Below are positions 1 through 13,267 of a stretch of 64,000 nt of DNA, one piece after another. Origin of the DNA: Buxus sempervirens. Taxonomy: Eukaryota > Streptophyta > Magnoliopsida > Buxales > Buxaceae. The stretch covers positions 8,060,001 through 8,124,000 of the forward strand of contig OX387184.1 of NCBI GenBank assembly GCA_947561395.2, read 5' to 3'. Numbering within the stretch: position 1 is the stretch's first letter; each line of letters opens with the position of its first letter. Below the pieces are notes generated by a model. The model did not search any database and had not been told where the DNA came from. It saw nothing but the letters and a program-made list of their open reading frames with translations. Position numbers and translations under genes: made by a program.

Positions 1-1
1 A

Positions 2-3000
2 TTTTGTCAAAGTGCATATTCATGGTTGAAAGAGGACATTGAGAATGTGGTGGTGGTTCACTGTAAAGCTGGTATGGCTAGGACAGGGCTAATGATTTCT
101 AGCCTTCTTCTCTTCCTGAAGGTGAGACTTGATTTGATAGTAATGACTTCATTGGAAATTTACCACCTCCCGCTCCTCCCTACCTCTTTCTCTCTTTCTA
201 TTTCTCCTCCCTCCTCTTTTTCCTGATCAATATTATTTTATAGGATTTGTATTGAAGTATTACTTATACGCCTTCTGTCTTCAGTTCTTTCCAACAGCTG
301 AGGAGTCCATTGACTATTACAATCAGAAAAGATGTTTGGATGGGAAGGGGCTAGTTCTTCCAAGTCAGATTGTTAGTCCATTTCTGCTTTGAAATATTGT
401 CATATTACAAAAGGGTTGCTTGTGATTTTATTTATCTGACAAGCATTTCATTTTCCTGCATTCCCTAGAGATATGTCAAATATTTTGAGCGCATCCTGAC
501 ATACTTTAATGGTGAAAATCAGCCTGGGCGTAGGTATACCTTTGGTTATTTTTCTGTCAAACAGCATTATATTTTGATGATCACAAAGATACTAACATTA
601 CATTCCATACAGGTGCATGCTTAGAGGTTTTCGTCTTCATAGGTGCCCTTATTGGATTAGGCCCTCAATTACTGTCTCTGATCATAATGGTATGCTTGAA
701 ATTTATGCTTTTTCCCATTGCGCAACTTCTCTTTTTCCTTGCAATCTTTAGTCATTATTTATGTTGTTGCTGAAATTTTGAATTTTGTCTATTGTTCTCT
801 TCTTGCTTTATAGCCGTTCTTGCTATAGCTGGCATTTTGATTAATTTGATTGTGTTTATGAGTCATAGATGCTACTTTTCTTTTAAAACGAACTTTTTCT
901 TTTATGGGCAGGAGGAGTGTTTTTATCCTCCTTTGTATATTGTATCCATGTTTAGCATGCAGGGCTGAACAAATAGAAAGTTTCAGGAAGCTTGAAAAAT
1001 GGGCTCTGATGGCTGTTTGACATGCATTGAAATCTTTATAAATAAAACGATGAGTATTTCTAAATAATTCTGTGCTAAATAAGTTGTGGTTGTACCTGAA
1101 ACTCTTCTTATCCTCAGATCATGCTAGGTTACTGGACTGCACTTGAACTCTGCTGTGATAACAAGTTACCTGCGTGGTATACTGGAAAAGGCTTCAAAAG
1201 CTTTTATGGATGTGGTCCGTTGAAATGGTGTATCTAGGTTTGGCTGACTCGACTATTTTATACACATACAAATTATTGCCCAAGCAGCTAGGCAAATTTA
1301 ACTTCTACTCATGACCTCTTCTGTGTTGCCAGAGATACGGACCAAAAGTTGACCTCAGTCTGTATAGAACGATACTGGCTGATCAACATTCCTATTCATT
1401 TCCCATTGAATCACTCAGGAACTAGAAGTCTAGTTTGTGAAGTGTGAGATTAAAAGCATAATCAAATTACAGCCTTCTAGATCATCATGTTTAGAACGGC
1501 TTCCTTTGGCTCTTCTAAATTTTATAGGCACGGTTAGTTATGAGTTCAAAACAAGTGTGATTATAAATGAGTTCTATAAGGGAAAATGAATCGTAAATGT
1601 TACTTTTTCCTGTTATTCTGAATAAAATGATGTTAAATGATCTTTTTTGAGCATGGCTCGATTTTAGAAAAATACTTAGAATTTGGTTAAGATACTGTAA
1701 ATATTTTTTAATAATTTTTTTTCTGATGAGAAAACCTTTTCTGTTTCCATAACCTCTTACATGGGCCATTATGTAATTGTGTTAAAGAGACGAGGGAATT
1801 GGCCATAGCCATTTAATAAATTCAGAGGCATTTTCATAGATTCTCTCCTTCTAAGGTTTTCTGGGACCATATTAAGGAGATATATAGCATTGATTTCCAA
1901 GAATATAGCTCTCTCAAGCATACAAGGAACACCTTAGTGAGTGTAGGCTTGCTTCCACGGTGGTACTTTGATTCCATTGGAAGCCCACATCAAAATGCAT
2001 TACTAGCTTTAAGGACCTCCAAATAGAAATTGAAAAAGGCATCATACATTACAGCTAAATCTGATTCTTAACAAATAATGAGATGAGAACCATATGACCA
2101 CAGAACATGGGGCCTTTCTCTATATTCCAATTTCCTGACGACACAGCAAAGGACTACACAGAGGCAATGGAAATCTGCTGTAATCAATCTGTAAAGGCCA
2201 CCTGGGTCATGCAAGAAATCGATCTTTTCAAGAATTTGTATTTGAGAATTAGATGTGGAAATCTCTTGTCCAACATAGGCATGGAGAAACTCAAAATCAG
2301 ATCGTTATGCAGTATCTGAATCCTCTGTTTGGGATTCTGAAGCTTCCTGCCACGCCATGGGTATAATGAGAATCAAACCTTTCTGATGGGCATCTTTAAG
2401 AACAAGTTGTTACGTTAATGATAATTACCACTTTTCCAATACTTTCCAGTTTAGGCTCAAATTTTTATCCTATGAATTTTTTTACCAGTGCATTCATGTT
2501 ATTTATTTATTTTATGTGCTTTTGAGCTATTTATTCATTCTCAGTTAGCTTGTAGTTTATTCATATATGAACTTAAGGTATACACAATGTATTTTTTAGT
2601 ATCTATATTTATATTAGGCTTCTCTGTATCCATGATTTGTCTTAGAGGAGTATGGTGCACAGCACCTTTTTACAGCTAATTAAAGAATGAAAACTGTTTT
2701 TTTTTTCTCTCGTTATTATTTTGTTGATTTATGAATGTGAAGTTGGGCCAGCTGATACTTTTTGTTTACTTTGTCTAGCGTATAAAAAGAGCTTCCTATG
2801 TTTATACTCCCCCGCCACGCCACCCCCCCCCCCCCAACATCTCTGTCCGGTTTTTCCCCCCGGTTCGACTCTTAAACATGCTTCTATTGAACCCTGGAAA
2901 AAACAAATACAAAAGAAATTTTTGTCTGCTGAAGTTGGGCCAGCTGATACTTTTTGTTTACTTTGTCTAGCATATAAAAAGAGCTTCCTATGTTTATACT

Positions 3001-5426
3001 CCCCCCCACATCTCTGTCCGGTTTTTCCCCCCTGTTCGACTCTTAAACATGCTTCTATTGAACTCTGGAAAAAACAAATACGAAAGAAATTTTTGTCTGC
3101 TGAAATGTGGAATATATCTTACACGATGAGTTTCCAGCTGTTACTTTTGCTTTGCATCAGTTGTTGATTGCAGTTAAACAGGATGAGCTGGGAAAGCAAG
3201 ATAGGATGAAGGTGCATGAGTTGGCATATTGACAATTGAGATCCAAAGGTTGTAGTGGTAGCGGGGAGAACGAGAAACTATACAAGCGGTAGGATTGGTG
3301 AGATACAGCGGAGGAATGAATGAGAGGAGTGGATCAATTGCAGAAGGCTAAAATTTCGCAAGGGAAAATAATCTCTTTTTTAGGAAAAATAGTACTAATA
3401 TAAAATAACATTTAAAGACATGCTCTTAATATATATATATATATTTTGAGACCTATTCATATCTAAACAAGGCTAATTAACCATCCATCATCATCTCTCT
3501 ACCACCTGAGGAAAGTATCACTAAATCATACTTTCGCCATTATTTAAGAAAGGGTATTTTGTTTTAAAAATTTAGGTTTTTTATAATGGTAGATCTTGAC
3601 TTGTATGTAGAATCTGGGTATAAATTATTTATATTGCAATTATTTATTGTTTGCTTCTGTACTTTCTTTAATAATTGGATTTAGATGGTCACCTGTATTC
3701 TCCTTTTCTCCAGTTAGAAGGCTAGCTGTATGGCCTAGATTTCTAATTAGCCCATGTTTCAATTTGCCAACACTTGAATTTGATATGTGATGCCTTCCTA
3801 GTACAGGACTTCTCTTCTCTACAAAAAAGCATCCAAGAACAAAGGACCTGATGGTATAACTTCTTTTCAATTATTGGGTTCTGTTGGTGTGTTTTTTGTG
3901 GGTGGAGGGTGGGGCAGGCGGGTGGGCTTGGAAGATGAAGGCTGTGATGATACCTAAATGTACATGTGTGCACCTTTTTCTATTTTTGCAGCCGGAAGAT
4001 TTTTGGTTTAGTGCGCCAAAGAAAGGGATCATGGTTTTTGCTCTACCAGGGGAGCCTGGTCTGACAGAGTTGTCAGGGGACTTCAAAATTCACTTTCATG
4101 ACCGTCAGGGAGACTTCTACTGGTATGTGATATTGTGTCAGTTTTTCCTAATGAGAAACGAAATTTATTTTTCCAGTTTCCAACCTTAGTCACCAGTTTT
4201 TGTTGGTCATTGTTGGCATGATCAGAGGTAAGTGTATGGGCCCAAGTCCAGCTCATGAAGGGGTTCCTCAAACAGGTGTTATCCCACAATAGAGACTAAC
4301 ACCTTAGTGGGAGTTGATCCTACCATTCCCCCAAGGATGGGGTGGTGCTTGTATACCATTACGCTAACTAGGGCGGTGAAGGCATGGAATTAGTGTAATT
4401 GTGACATCAATTCTTCATAATGATGGAAAAGGTTAATGATTAGGACAGGTATCATTTGTTCCTATCAAATTGTTGACAAGGAGTGTCAAAATGCACTTTC
4501 TAAAAAAAGGTTAAATGATGTCTTTGGATTACTGTATTTGGTAGACTTTTATATTATATTATAATATTAAATGTAACACTTGAATATTATATTTTTGTGT
4601 TGTATGTTTCAGTTGGTTGAATACAACAATGCTTGAGAACAGGAAAATTTTGAGCACATCAGATCTTGATTGTTTTGACAAGGTAAGATAAAATAAATTA
4701 AAAGTCGACGGGATACACTAGACATTGTTAACAATAAATTTCAAGAAGCAAGCGTTTTCTTTTGGGAGGGTAGTTACTTTTTATTATACATTTTTTGGTA
4801 TTGCTCATATGTTCCATCTGCTCATGATCTTTGCTTCTTATCTATCAGCTACCTTTAATTTGTATGGATTATGTCCTGTGCAGAGGAAGTTGCCTTCCCC
4901 AGGATTCCAGGTTGAGGTTGTGCTGGTAGACTACAATGGTACCATTCCAGTAGGTCCCAAAACTGAAATTGCCAGAAAGCAATCAGATGGGAGCTCGGAG
5001 AGGGCTCCTGCTCCCAATGATGGGGCTGCAGCTACTCCAATCCGAAGCAAAAGCTCTGGGGACCAAGAAAAGGATGATGTCTTTTCAGATAGTGAGGCAG
5101 AGGAGTCTGGCTCCTCCAAGAGCAGAGAACCCCGAGCAGCCTCAAATGTGGGAGGATCTGCTACTACTGCTGCCTCAGCCCATGAAAAAAGTACCACGAA
5201 AGAGCAAGTTGCGAGCGTAACACATAGGACTGAGCAAATTTCTCTCGGAAGTGAAGGGCCTACTCATATCCACACCACAAATGAACAAAAAAATGATGGA
5301 CGTGGAGCTTCCTCGGGCCTTGAGGTTCCTAACTTGGACTCAGTAGGATCGAGTGAGTTCAAGGCGATTGCTGCAGATGCATCTGTGTTTACTTTTGGAG
5401 ACGAAGAAGATTATGAAAGTGACTGA
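2..5426 (+). CDS. PTEN2: PTEN2-type dual-specificity/lipid phosphatase, 5' end missing
   Basis: Eight coding exons: 2-121, 285-371, 469-533, 613-689, 3807-3853, 3992-4122, 4613-4682 and 4884-5426; all junctions are GT-AG and keep frame. The first exon encodes the phosphatase P-loop HCKAGMARTG (CX5R: Cys nucleophile, Arg). Later exons encode the PTEN-family segments IDYYNQKRC, RCPYWIRPSI, FSTKKHPRTKDLM, GEPGLTELSGDFK and HDRQGDFYCWLNTT (end of the phosphatase domain into the C2 domain). The last exon gives a Ser/Glu-rich, low-complexity tail ending EEDYESD. The family removes the 3-phosphate from phosphoinositides; Arabidopsis PTEN2 proteins also bind phosphatidic acid. The Met-Ala in the P-loop, where animal PTEN has Lys-Gly, is the plant class II pattern. 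The N-terminal exons lie before the window. Intron 4 is 3.1 kb and holds a tandem repeat; intron 6 holds a SINE-like sequence. Identity is secure; the exact subfamily member is not. Confidence 0.93.
2738..3103. repeat. Tandem duplication, about 190 bp unit x2, in PTEN2 intron 4
   Basis: Two adjacent copies start at 2738 and 2930, each beginning TGAAGTTGGGCCAGCTGATA and ending TTTTTGTCTGCTGA. They are nearly identical apart from the length of an internal C-rich tract (2809-2837 against 3000-3008). Both copies are open in one frame, but no known protein is recognisable and the duplication lies inside an intron. Confidence 0.9.
4205..4385 (-). mobile_element. tRNA-derived SINE-like sequence in PTEN2 intron 6
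   Basis: Read on the minus strand, the sequence has a box A-like stretch (TTAGCGTAATGG) followed about 40 bases later by a box B-like GGATCAACTCC, the RNA polymerase III promoter layout of tRNA-derived SINEs. No clear tail or target-site duplication was found. A decayed tRNA pseudogene is the alternative. Confidence 0.35.
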
Positions 5427-5449
5427 ACCAGGGTGGGAATATTGATCAA

Positions 5450-6550
5450 TGAGATCGTACAAAAAAAAAAAACTGTACATAAGGACTGAAATTCACATTC
5501 CAGACGACATGGTGATGCCCACTGAATTCATTGCTTGTACTTCTTTTGCATCTTTGATCGAATTTTTTTCGGTGAGGAGATTTGCCCACCCTCCTGATCT
5601 CTCCACTCTCTGTGAGGAAGACATTATCTGGCTGAATAGACCTGTTATTGAAGAAGAAGGAAAGGATGTTGTATTTCAATTTAAGCCCGAGATGGCTCTT
5701 GGTCTTGGCCCTGGTGGGTTGCGTCCCAATTTTTTTTCCAAGAAAGCCGAAGCATTATTGGTACGTCTGCATGTAATATGGATAGGTTTGTATTTCAAAA
5801 TGCCTATATGCTGAAGGCATGAACAATACGCATGCTGTCCTTGATCCTAAAAGTACTAACCCTGGATCTCTAAACCAATTCAAGCCTATAACCCTGTGCA
5901 GCACTACTTGAAAGATTGTGACCAAGCCATATTATAGTTCCCTAGGATGCTTTCTACACCGTTAAACACTAGGAAGGGGAAGAGGGGTGTCTTAACTGCT
6001 AAAACTGACCTTGAGAAAGTCTATAAACTTGAAATTAAATGGTCCTTTATCAAGCATATTCTTATAAATTTCATCTTTCTTGAACTTATCACAAGTTGCA
6101 TATCTTATACCAATATAATATGGTTGCCCTTTGGAATGACAAGGTATTGGATGGATTTCAACCTTCTAGAGGCATCAAACAGAGTGTGATCCAATATCCC
6201 CTTATATAAAAAATACTTTGGACACTGTATTTCCTATCTTTTCTACATTAAGTAATGTCAATCTATCATCAATTTTAAGAAGTCCCAACTCTTAGTTCAC
6301 CTAGTCTCCACAGTAAGTTGGCTAGAACCATTGGTCATGCTTTCAAGATACCTAGAACCCCTAACCTTGGGAGGTACTTTGGTGCCCCTCTTCATAATGA
6401 GAGATTCAATGAAGTGCACTTTAATTTTATGTTACAAAAAAAAATTCACAAAAAGCTATGTAGCTAGAAAACCAAATTCCTCTTTGGGGTTGGACGGATT
6501 GCTTTGATTATGTCTGCTATTATACTAGCAGCATACTTTCTTTATATTTG
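5450..6550 (+). pseudogene. Degenerate L1-type LINE reverse transcriptase fragment
   Basis: Translation in shifting frames shows plant L1-LINE landmarks in order: EEDIIWLNRPVIEEE (about 5610-5660, the linker before RT), NQFKPITLCST (about 5875, the RPISLCN-like block), TDLEKVYKLEIKWSFIKHIL (about 6004-6063), NDKVLDGFQPSRGIKQ (about 6136-6183) and PNLGRYFGAPLHNERF (about 6360-6410). Stops and frameshifts interrupt it throughout, and neither endonuclease nor RNase H is present here. It lies in the same orientation as PTEN2 and starts within about 100 bases of that gene's stop codon, so it probably occupies or truncates the original 3' UTR. Confidence 0.85.
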
Positions 6551-6554
6551 CTCA

Positions 6555-6741
6555 AGCAATTAATCCCTGAGGGCTCATGCAAGACCCTACAACCCACTGA
6601 TCGGGGTAAGTCTAAAGCCCATAGATTTTATGTAGATAGCCCTAAAGAATTGACAGCAGCTAAGAGGTTTTGAACATGAGACCTTAGAGAGAGCATACTC
6701 CCAAGCCCTAACCTTGACTATCAGGCCAACGCTTTGGGGTT
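6555..6741 (-). mobile_element. tRNA-derived SINE fragment
   Basis: On the minus strand a box A-like TGGCCTGATAG is followed by a box B-like TGTTCAAAACC, with the intervening text GGGAGTATGCTCTCTCTAAG typical of tRNA-like heads of plant SINEs. It abuts the decayed LINE and lies about 230 bases upstream of the MPDU1 start codon. Ends are approximate. Confidence 0.5.
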
Positions 6742-6968
6742 ATAATTGAATATATATAAAACTGAATGGATTATAACCGGTTGAACTGGTTCTCAGTTAC
6801 CTGCAGCGCTATGTGTTATTAATTTATTGGTCTAACCAACCTAGACAGCCTCGGGTGCCCAGTCCTTATTAAGTGAAAAAGCTGAAAAAGAAAAAGGAAA
6901 TAAAACCTTCTCTGTACTTCGTTTGCTGTGAATGCGAGAGGGAATATCGAATTAGATCTGTCGGAACG

Positions 6969-9900
6969 ATGAGGATGAAGATACTGGGGATCGACTTGAG
7001 CTGTGCGTTGGAATCGCTCGGCAATGGCGAATTCCCTGAGAAGGATTGTTTGCTTCCACTAATATCGAAGATCCTCGGCTACTGCATCGTTGCCGCCTCC
7101 ACCACCGTCAAGCTTCCGCAGGTAATTTTTGCTTCAAGTTTTTCCCATAAAATTCACACATTCAAGTGATGATTCATTTCCACCTTCTTGGTATTCTGTC
7201 GTGGATATCAGCTTGCCTTAAGTTTTTGATTGTAAGTTTACCGTACGAAGATTTTCCAGATTATTGGTTGAAGCAAATTAAAGAAGTCGACTGTGATTTT
7301 ACGTATCATGTTCCTATTCAGGTTTAGTTTAGGAGGAGGCGTAGGCGGTACTGTTTGGCATGTTACACGGAGGCCCTTAAAGGCAAATGTGAGAAGATGC
7401 GAAATGGTGCAAGTTGGAAAAGGGGAAGAGAGGAAGGGTTGGGTTGGGGAATTTCGTTGATTAACACAGAAACATGAATTTAATTTATTTTTAATAACTC
7501 AGACCGGTGGAACAGGACGCATATGGCCAACCTCAATTAGTTAAGGCATTATTGTTGTTCTTATTTGAAAGTTGAAACGACATATCAACGAATTCCATTA
7601 TAAATGCATTAGCTGTTACAAGTAGAAGCTTTGATCCTTTGCAGCTGTTTGAAATAAAATATTTCTTTAAATTTCATATGAAGCTGAGTGATTGATAGTC
7701 TAATGCTTTTGAATCCCGTGGTTCATTCTAAGATTTTACTTTTCCAGCAGTAAAAATCCTGTATGTTGCTGTAAGTATTTCCGTTTAAACTGGCAATTCA
7801 AAAGTCTGACTTCACCTTAAAATGAAGCTTAGTGAAAATTACTATTGGGTGGTGGCTTAAGATCCCTGGAGGCATCTCCTTATTTATTTGTGAAATGGTG
7901 GATGTTCATGTAATAATCTGTTCAGTTTGAGGTTCCTTGAAAACCTTAATTTTGAAATGGGATTTGATTTCAGTAGCCATACTATGTCATCACACTTTAT
8001 CTGAAGAACTGGATCAAGGTCCTTTCTTTTTGGGTTAAATTTTCTTCTGTTGATTATGCTAATACGGTATCATGTTTGATGCTTTCGTTCTCCTTTGTAG
8101 ATATTAAAAATTCTGAAGCATAGAAGCATCAGGGGGCTTAGTGTTGTAGCCTTTGAGCTTGAAGTTGTTGGTTACACAATTGCCCTGGCATATTGTCTTA
8201 ACAAAGGGCTTCCTTTTTCAGCATATGGGGAGTTGCTGTTTCTTTTAATCCAAGGTAAATTTTCTTATATCATGGGCTTCTGATATTCACTATCGAACAT
8301 ATCATTGTTTTGGAGAAATGCTGTGTTGTACTGGAAGAGCCGATAGAAACTTTCCTTGGATGTATTATGCATAGATGATGTTCGGAAGCCACCATTTAAT
8401 GGGCCTGACATTGGAGTCGGTTTCCATTGGTTTGGAGTCGAATCGATCAGAATTGATTGTGAACTGATCTGGCAGTAAAATTTCAAAATCCAATGCATCC
8501 CTTGAGATTGCCAAAAGGAAGACGAGGATAAGTAGAGAGGGAGGAAGGGAGAGGGGTGGGGGAGAACATATATCTATACGAAAGCATGCTATGAACAGGA
8601 TGGTTTTCCTTCATTCAACTTGCCTATTTATTTCTACAAGTTCAATGGTGAAGCCATATTGTGGGATCAATTGTTTGTATTTGGCTGTATAAAGCAAAGG
8701 CAGGGATAATAGTTTTTTTCTCTGAACTTAGGGGAGTATAATTTAATTCTTAAATTCTTGTGCCATAATCCTTTAGAGTATGTACTTTGATATCACTATT
8801 TCGAGGAATCTGACAAAATTTCTTTTGTTTACCTGTTTCAGCTCTTATTTTAGTTGCAATCATCTACTACCACTCCCAACCTTTGGGAATGAAAATGTGG
8901 ATAAGAGCATTACTGTATCCTAGTCAATTGTTCACATGAGCTCTTTCTAATTTGTTTTTACTTTACAATCTTGAAATGAAAATTATCCAATTTAGTATCT
9001 TTTATTATGAAAATAGTTTGTAGGGAAAAGAAATCAGCTATTTCTTTAATAATATTTTCTTCAGATATTGTGCAGTAGCACCTACAATTCTTGCTGGACA
9101 GGTTGATGATTTTCTCTTTGAAGCTCTATATGTGAGTTGTACTTTTGCTTTCCACATTCTACTGGTACCTTTTGTTGCAATTAGTCTTTGAATTTCTCAG
9201 ATTCACATACAGGCACACTCAATTTTTCCCAATGTTCGGGCACATCCTTACCTCCTTCTCCCTCCATCTCTCTCTCTTTCTCTCCTTCCCCCCCAACCCC
9301 AAATCCCTTCCTTCTTCTCTCTCATCCTCGACTTTTCTTTTTCTGTTTTGTATAGTCATAACATCTCACATTTTACATATTGATATTTAGCTCTTCTAAT
9401 CCAAAATCTTTGCTACAGGCATCTCAGCATGCAATTTTTTTCTTTGCCAGGATTCCACAAATATGGAAAAACTATACTGTAAGTTACAATTTGAAAGTAT
9501 TATTTTGCCATTCAGCAAAAACTTGGAGAATGTTAGAATGAAAAAAATTTTGCTTTTGCAAAGCTCTCTTTCAGAGTTTCTGAAATAAATCAGAACATTG
9601 GAGGTGTCATTATGTTGAATCACTCCACTGAAAATCGTAAGACCTCATTGTGTTTTAAAAGGATAAGATCACATTTTGTTTCAAACTCTTAACCACAAAA
9701 GCACTATAAAATCTTTGCAATTGCACTGGCTGATCTATCTGCATTTAGCCTGTCCATTTTGGTATGTTGTGCACCTCAATTCTGCTTATTTTCTTAATTT
9801 TTTTTCCAGTTCTTGCCTCCAGTTTAAGTGTGATAATATATGATTCATGACCCGGGATTTTATTTATTGTTAATGCTTTCAGCTCATAGTTTGATGATAT

Positions 9901-12900
9901 ATATATATATATATTGATACCACTGTATCTAGGATCTTTTACTTTTACTTTAATCGCTTTACGAAAATAACTATACAAATAAGAAATCAGAAGTAAATAG
10001 CGGAAATAACTAACAAATTGAGAATTGATCTTTGGATCTGATCAATTAGATCAATATACCAATTGGAGGAACTTTCCGTACACCAAATAGTTCCCCTAGG
10101 TTGCCTTCAATCGCAGACGGATGAAAATCCGAAAGCTATACCTCGGTAGAGCCCGGAAGGCGATGTACGTTGAACATAGGTACAGATCTCAAGCCAGGAG
10201 GCGTCTATTGATCTGTTTCGGTACTTCTAAAGTCCCTCAGGCAGCAGAGCCGACCATAATTGATCTTGTAATTGATTTAATTGATTAGTTCTTTAGATCT
10301 TTAAGAAAAAATTGGAAAACCGGCGGCAGAGCCGTCCGTCGTGAGTAGATCTGTGGAACCACAGCCGTAGCACCAACCACGAGATCTACTTGGCGTGTGT
10401 GCTTACAAGTGTTGATTTATGAAGAAAATAATTAATTATATTGATAAACCAACAAACTTACAACATATGTTGGGTCACAAACTTCAAACTACAAACACAT
10501 AAATCGAAATTAGGAGAAGACTCTTGAACTTTGGACGAAAGGTAGAAGATTGAGAGTTGGAATTGAAAAGGTTATTGAAGATTTAGACTTACAAGATCTT
10601 GGTTGAAAGTCTCCTGTGGAAGTCTTCTTGAGCTTGAGAGATGGAGGTCTTGGTTGAAAGGTTTGAGAGAGATGGGAGATGAAGGATGAAGATGGATGAA
10701 GAAAGTTGAGAAAGATGGAAGAGGGTTTGAGGAAGATGGAACTAGAAGGTGGTTTGGAATGGAGGGGGAGGTCTCCTTTTATAGAGGAAATGGACCTTTG
10801 GACTTGAAATAAACAATTTGGAGTCCAAATAGTAAAGTACAAAATTGTCCTTGAATAAAATTACATAATTGCCCTTGACACTATTGTTGCTGACGTCATG
10901 CTGGTGACATCACTGCATCATGAGCTGACATCATGTTGAGGTCATTAGCGACATCACTACTGCATCATAAATCTTTGTCCTTAGATTTTTGAATTTGTTG
11001 TTGGCAAGAAAAATTGTTAAAATTATTCTGGGTCTTCTTGAAACATTAATCATTGAGGATGATATTGAAATCATCAGGATCATAGTTTCCTACTGATTCT
11101 TGTTCATCTTCTTCATTGTCTTTTTTGTCCAGTGCCTTTATAGCATTTTGGAGATAATCCCTGAATTGTTCTGGAGTCATTGTAGATGCAAGTCCAGCTT
11201 GAATTTGGCCTTTTGCCATTAAAAATTGGTCTTGTTCAGGTCCTTTGATTTGTTTGGCAGCATGAGTACGTAACCGTTGCTTAACATTGTCCAAAGATGC
11301 ATGAGATGCATCAAATCTGTCCCACCATTTTGTCCGGAATTGTCGGGATAATGTTGGGAACACATCATTTTTATTGATTACATAATCCCAGCTGACAATC
11401 CAAGATAGCTTAAAGTTGATGTAAAATTGGAATAATTGAGGAAAATTCTTGAGGTGTTCTTTTGGGGTTTTAAATTGGTTATTGAAGATAACAAAGTTTT
11501 GGTATGGAAACAAACACGTAATCAAATTATCGTATAAACAAGACTTTAAAAAAGATAAAATACCGACTAAAGCAAGACCAATACAAATGTTTCAAGAATT
11601 ACTTCAATATTGTAAAAATAAAATTCAAGATTTATTAGACAAAAAGATTATTAGGATAGCTTTGTTATCTTCAATAACCAATTTAACCAAGCTTTGTTAT
11701 CTTCACCCATCAATTGAACCAAGCTTTGTTATCTTCAATAACCAATTTAAAACCCCAAAAGAACACCTCAAGAATTTTCCTCAATTATTCCAATTTTACA
11801 TCAACTTTAAGCTATCTTGGATTGTCAACTGGGATTATGTAATCAATAAAAATGATGTGTTCCCAACATTATCCCGACAATTCCGGACAAAATGGTGGGA
11901 CAGATTTGATGCATCTCATGCATCTTTGGACAATGTTAAGCAACGGTTACGTACTCATGCTGCCAAACAAATGCTATAAAGCCAAATTCAAGCTGGACTT
12001 GCATCTACAATGACTCCAGAACAATTCAGGGATTATCTCCAAAATGCTATAAAGGCACTGGACAAAAAAGACAATGAAGAAGATGAACAAGAATCAGTAG
12101 GAAACTATGATCCTGATGATTTTAATATCATCCTCAATGATTGATGTTTCAAGAAGACCCAGAATAATTTTAACAATTTTTCTTGCCAACAACAAATTCA
12201 AAAATCTAAGGACAAAGATTTATGATGCAGTAATGATGCAGTAGTGATGTCGCTAATGACCTCAACATGATGTCAGCTCATGATGCAGTGATGTCACCAG
12301 CATGACGTCAGCAACAATAGTGTCAAGGGCAATTATGTAATTTTATTCAAGGACAATTTTGTACTTTACTATTTGGACTCCAAATTGTTTATTTCAAGTC
12401 CAAAGGTCCATTTCCTCTATAAAAGGAGACCTCCCCCTCCATTCCAAACCACCTTCTAGTTCCATCTTCCTCAAACCCTCTTCCATCTTTCTCAACTTTC
12501 TTCATCCTTCATCTCCCATCTCTCTCAAACCTTTCAACCAAGACCTCCATCTCTCAAGCTCAAGAAGAACCTCAACCTTGAAGACTTCCACAGGAGACTT
12601 TCAACCAAGATCTTGTAAGTCTAAATCTTCAATAACCTTTTCAATTCCAACTCTCAATCTTCTACCTTTCGTCCAAAGTTCAAGAGTCTTCTCCTAATTT
12701 CGATTTATGTGTTTGTAGTTTGAAGTTTGTGACCCAACATATGTTGTAAGTTTATTGGTTTATCAATATAATTAATTATTTTCTTCATAAATCAACACTT
12801 GTAAGCACACACGCTAAGTAGATCTCGTGGTTGGTGCTACGGCTGTGGTTCCACAGATCTGCTCACGACGGACGGCTCTGCCGCCGGTTTTTCAATTTTT

Positions 12901-13267
12901 TCTTAAAGATCTAAAGAACTAATCAATTAAATCAATTACAAGATCAATTATGGTCAGCTCTACCGCCTGAGGGACTTTAGAAGTACCGAGATAGATCAAT
13001 AGACACCTCCTGGCTTGAGATCTGTACCTATGTTCAACGTACATCGCCTTTCGGGTTCTGCCGAGGTATAGCTTTCGGATTTTCATCCATTTGCGATTGA
13101 AGGCAACCTAGGGGAACTATTTGGTGTACGGAAAGTTCCTCCAATTGGTCTATTGATCAGATCCAAAGATCAATTCTCAATTTGTTAGTTATTTCCGCTG
13201 TTTATTTCTGATTTCTTATTTGTATAGTTATTTTCGTAAAGCGATTAAAGTAAAAGTAAAAGATCCT

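Noticed and set aside
1125-1245. Possible alternative exon in PTEN2 intron 4
   Set aside because: A short open frame with no good flanking splice sites in phase and no PTEN similarity; skipping it gives an uninterrupted family match.
2721-3167. 148-residue open frame in PTEN2 intron 4
   Set aside because: It exists only because a 190-base unit was duplicated; it lies within an intron and resembles no known protein.
10510-10842. 110-residue minus-strand frame, and its mirror at 12359-12697
   Set aside because: Both lie in the leader region downstream of the viral-type TATA box, are Ser/Pro/Leu-rich by composition, and match no viral or host protein I recognise.
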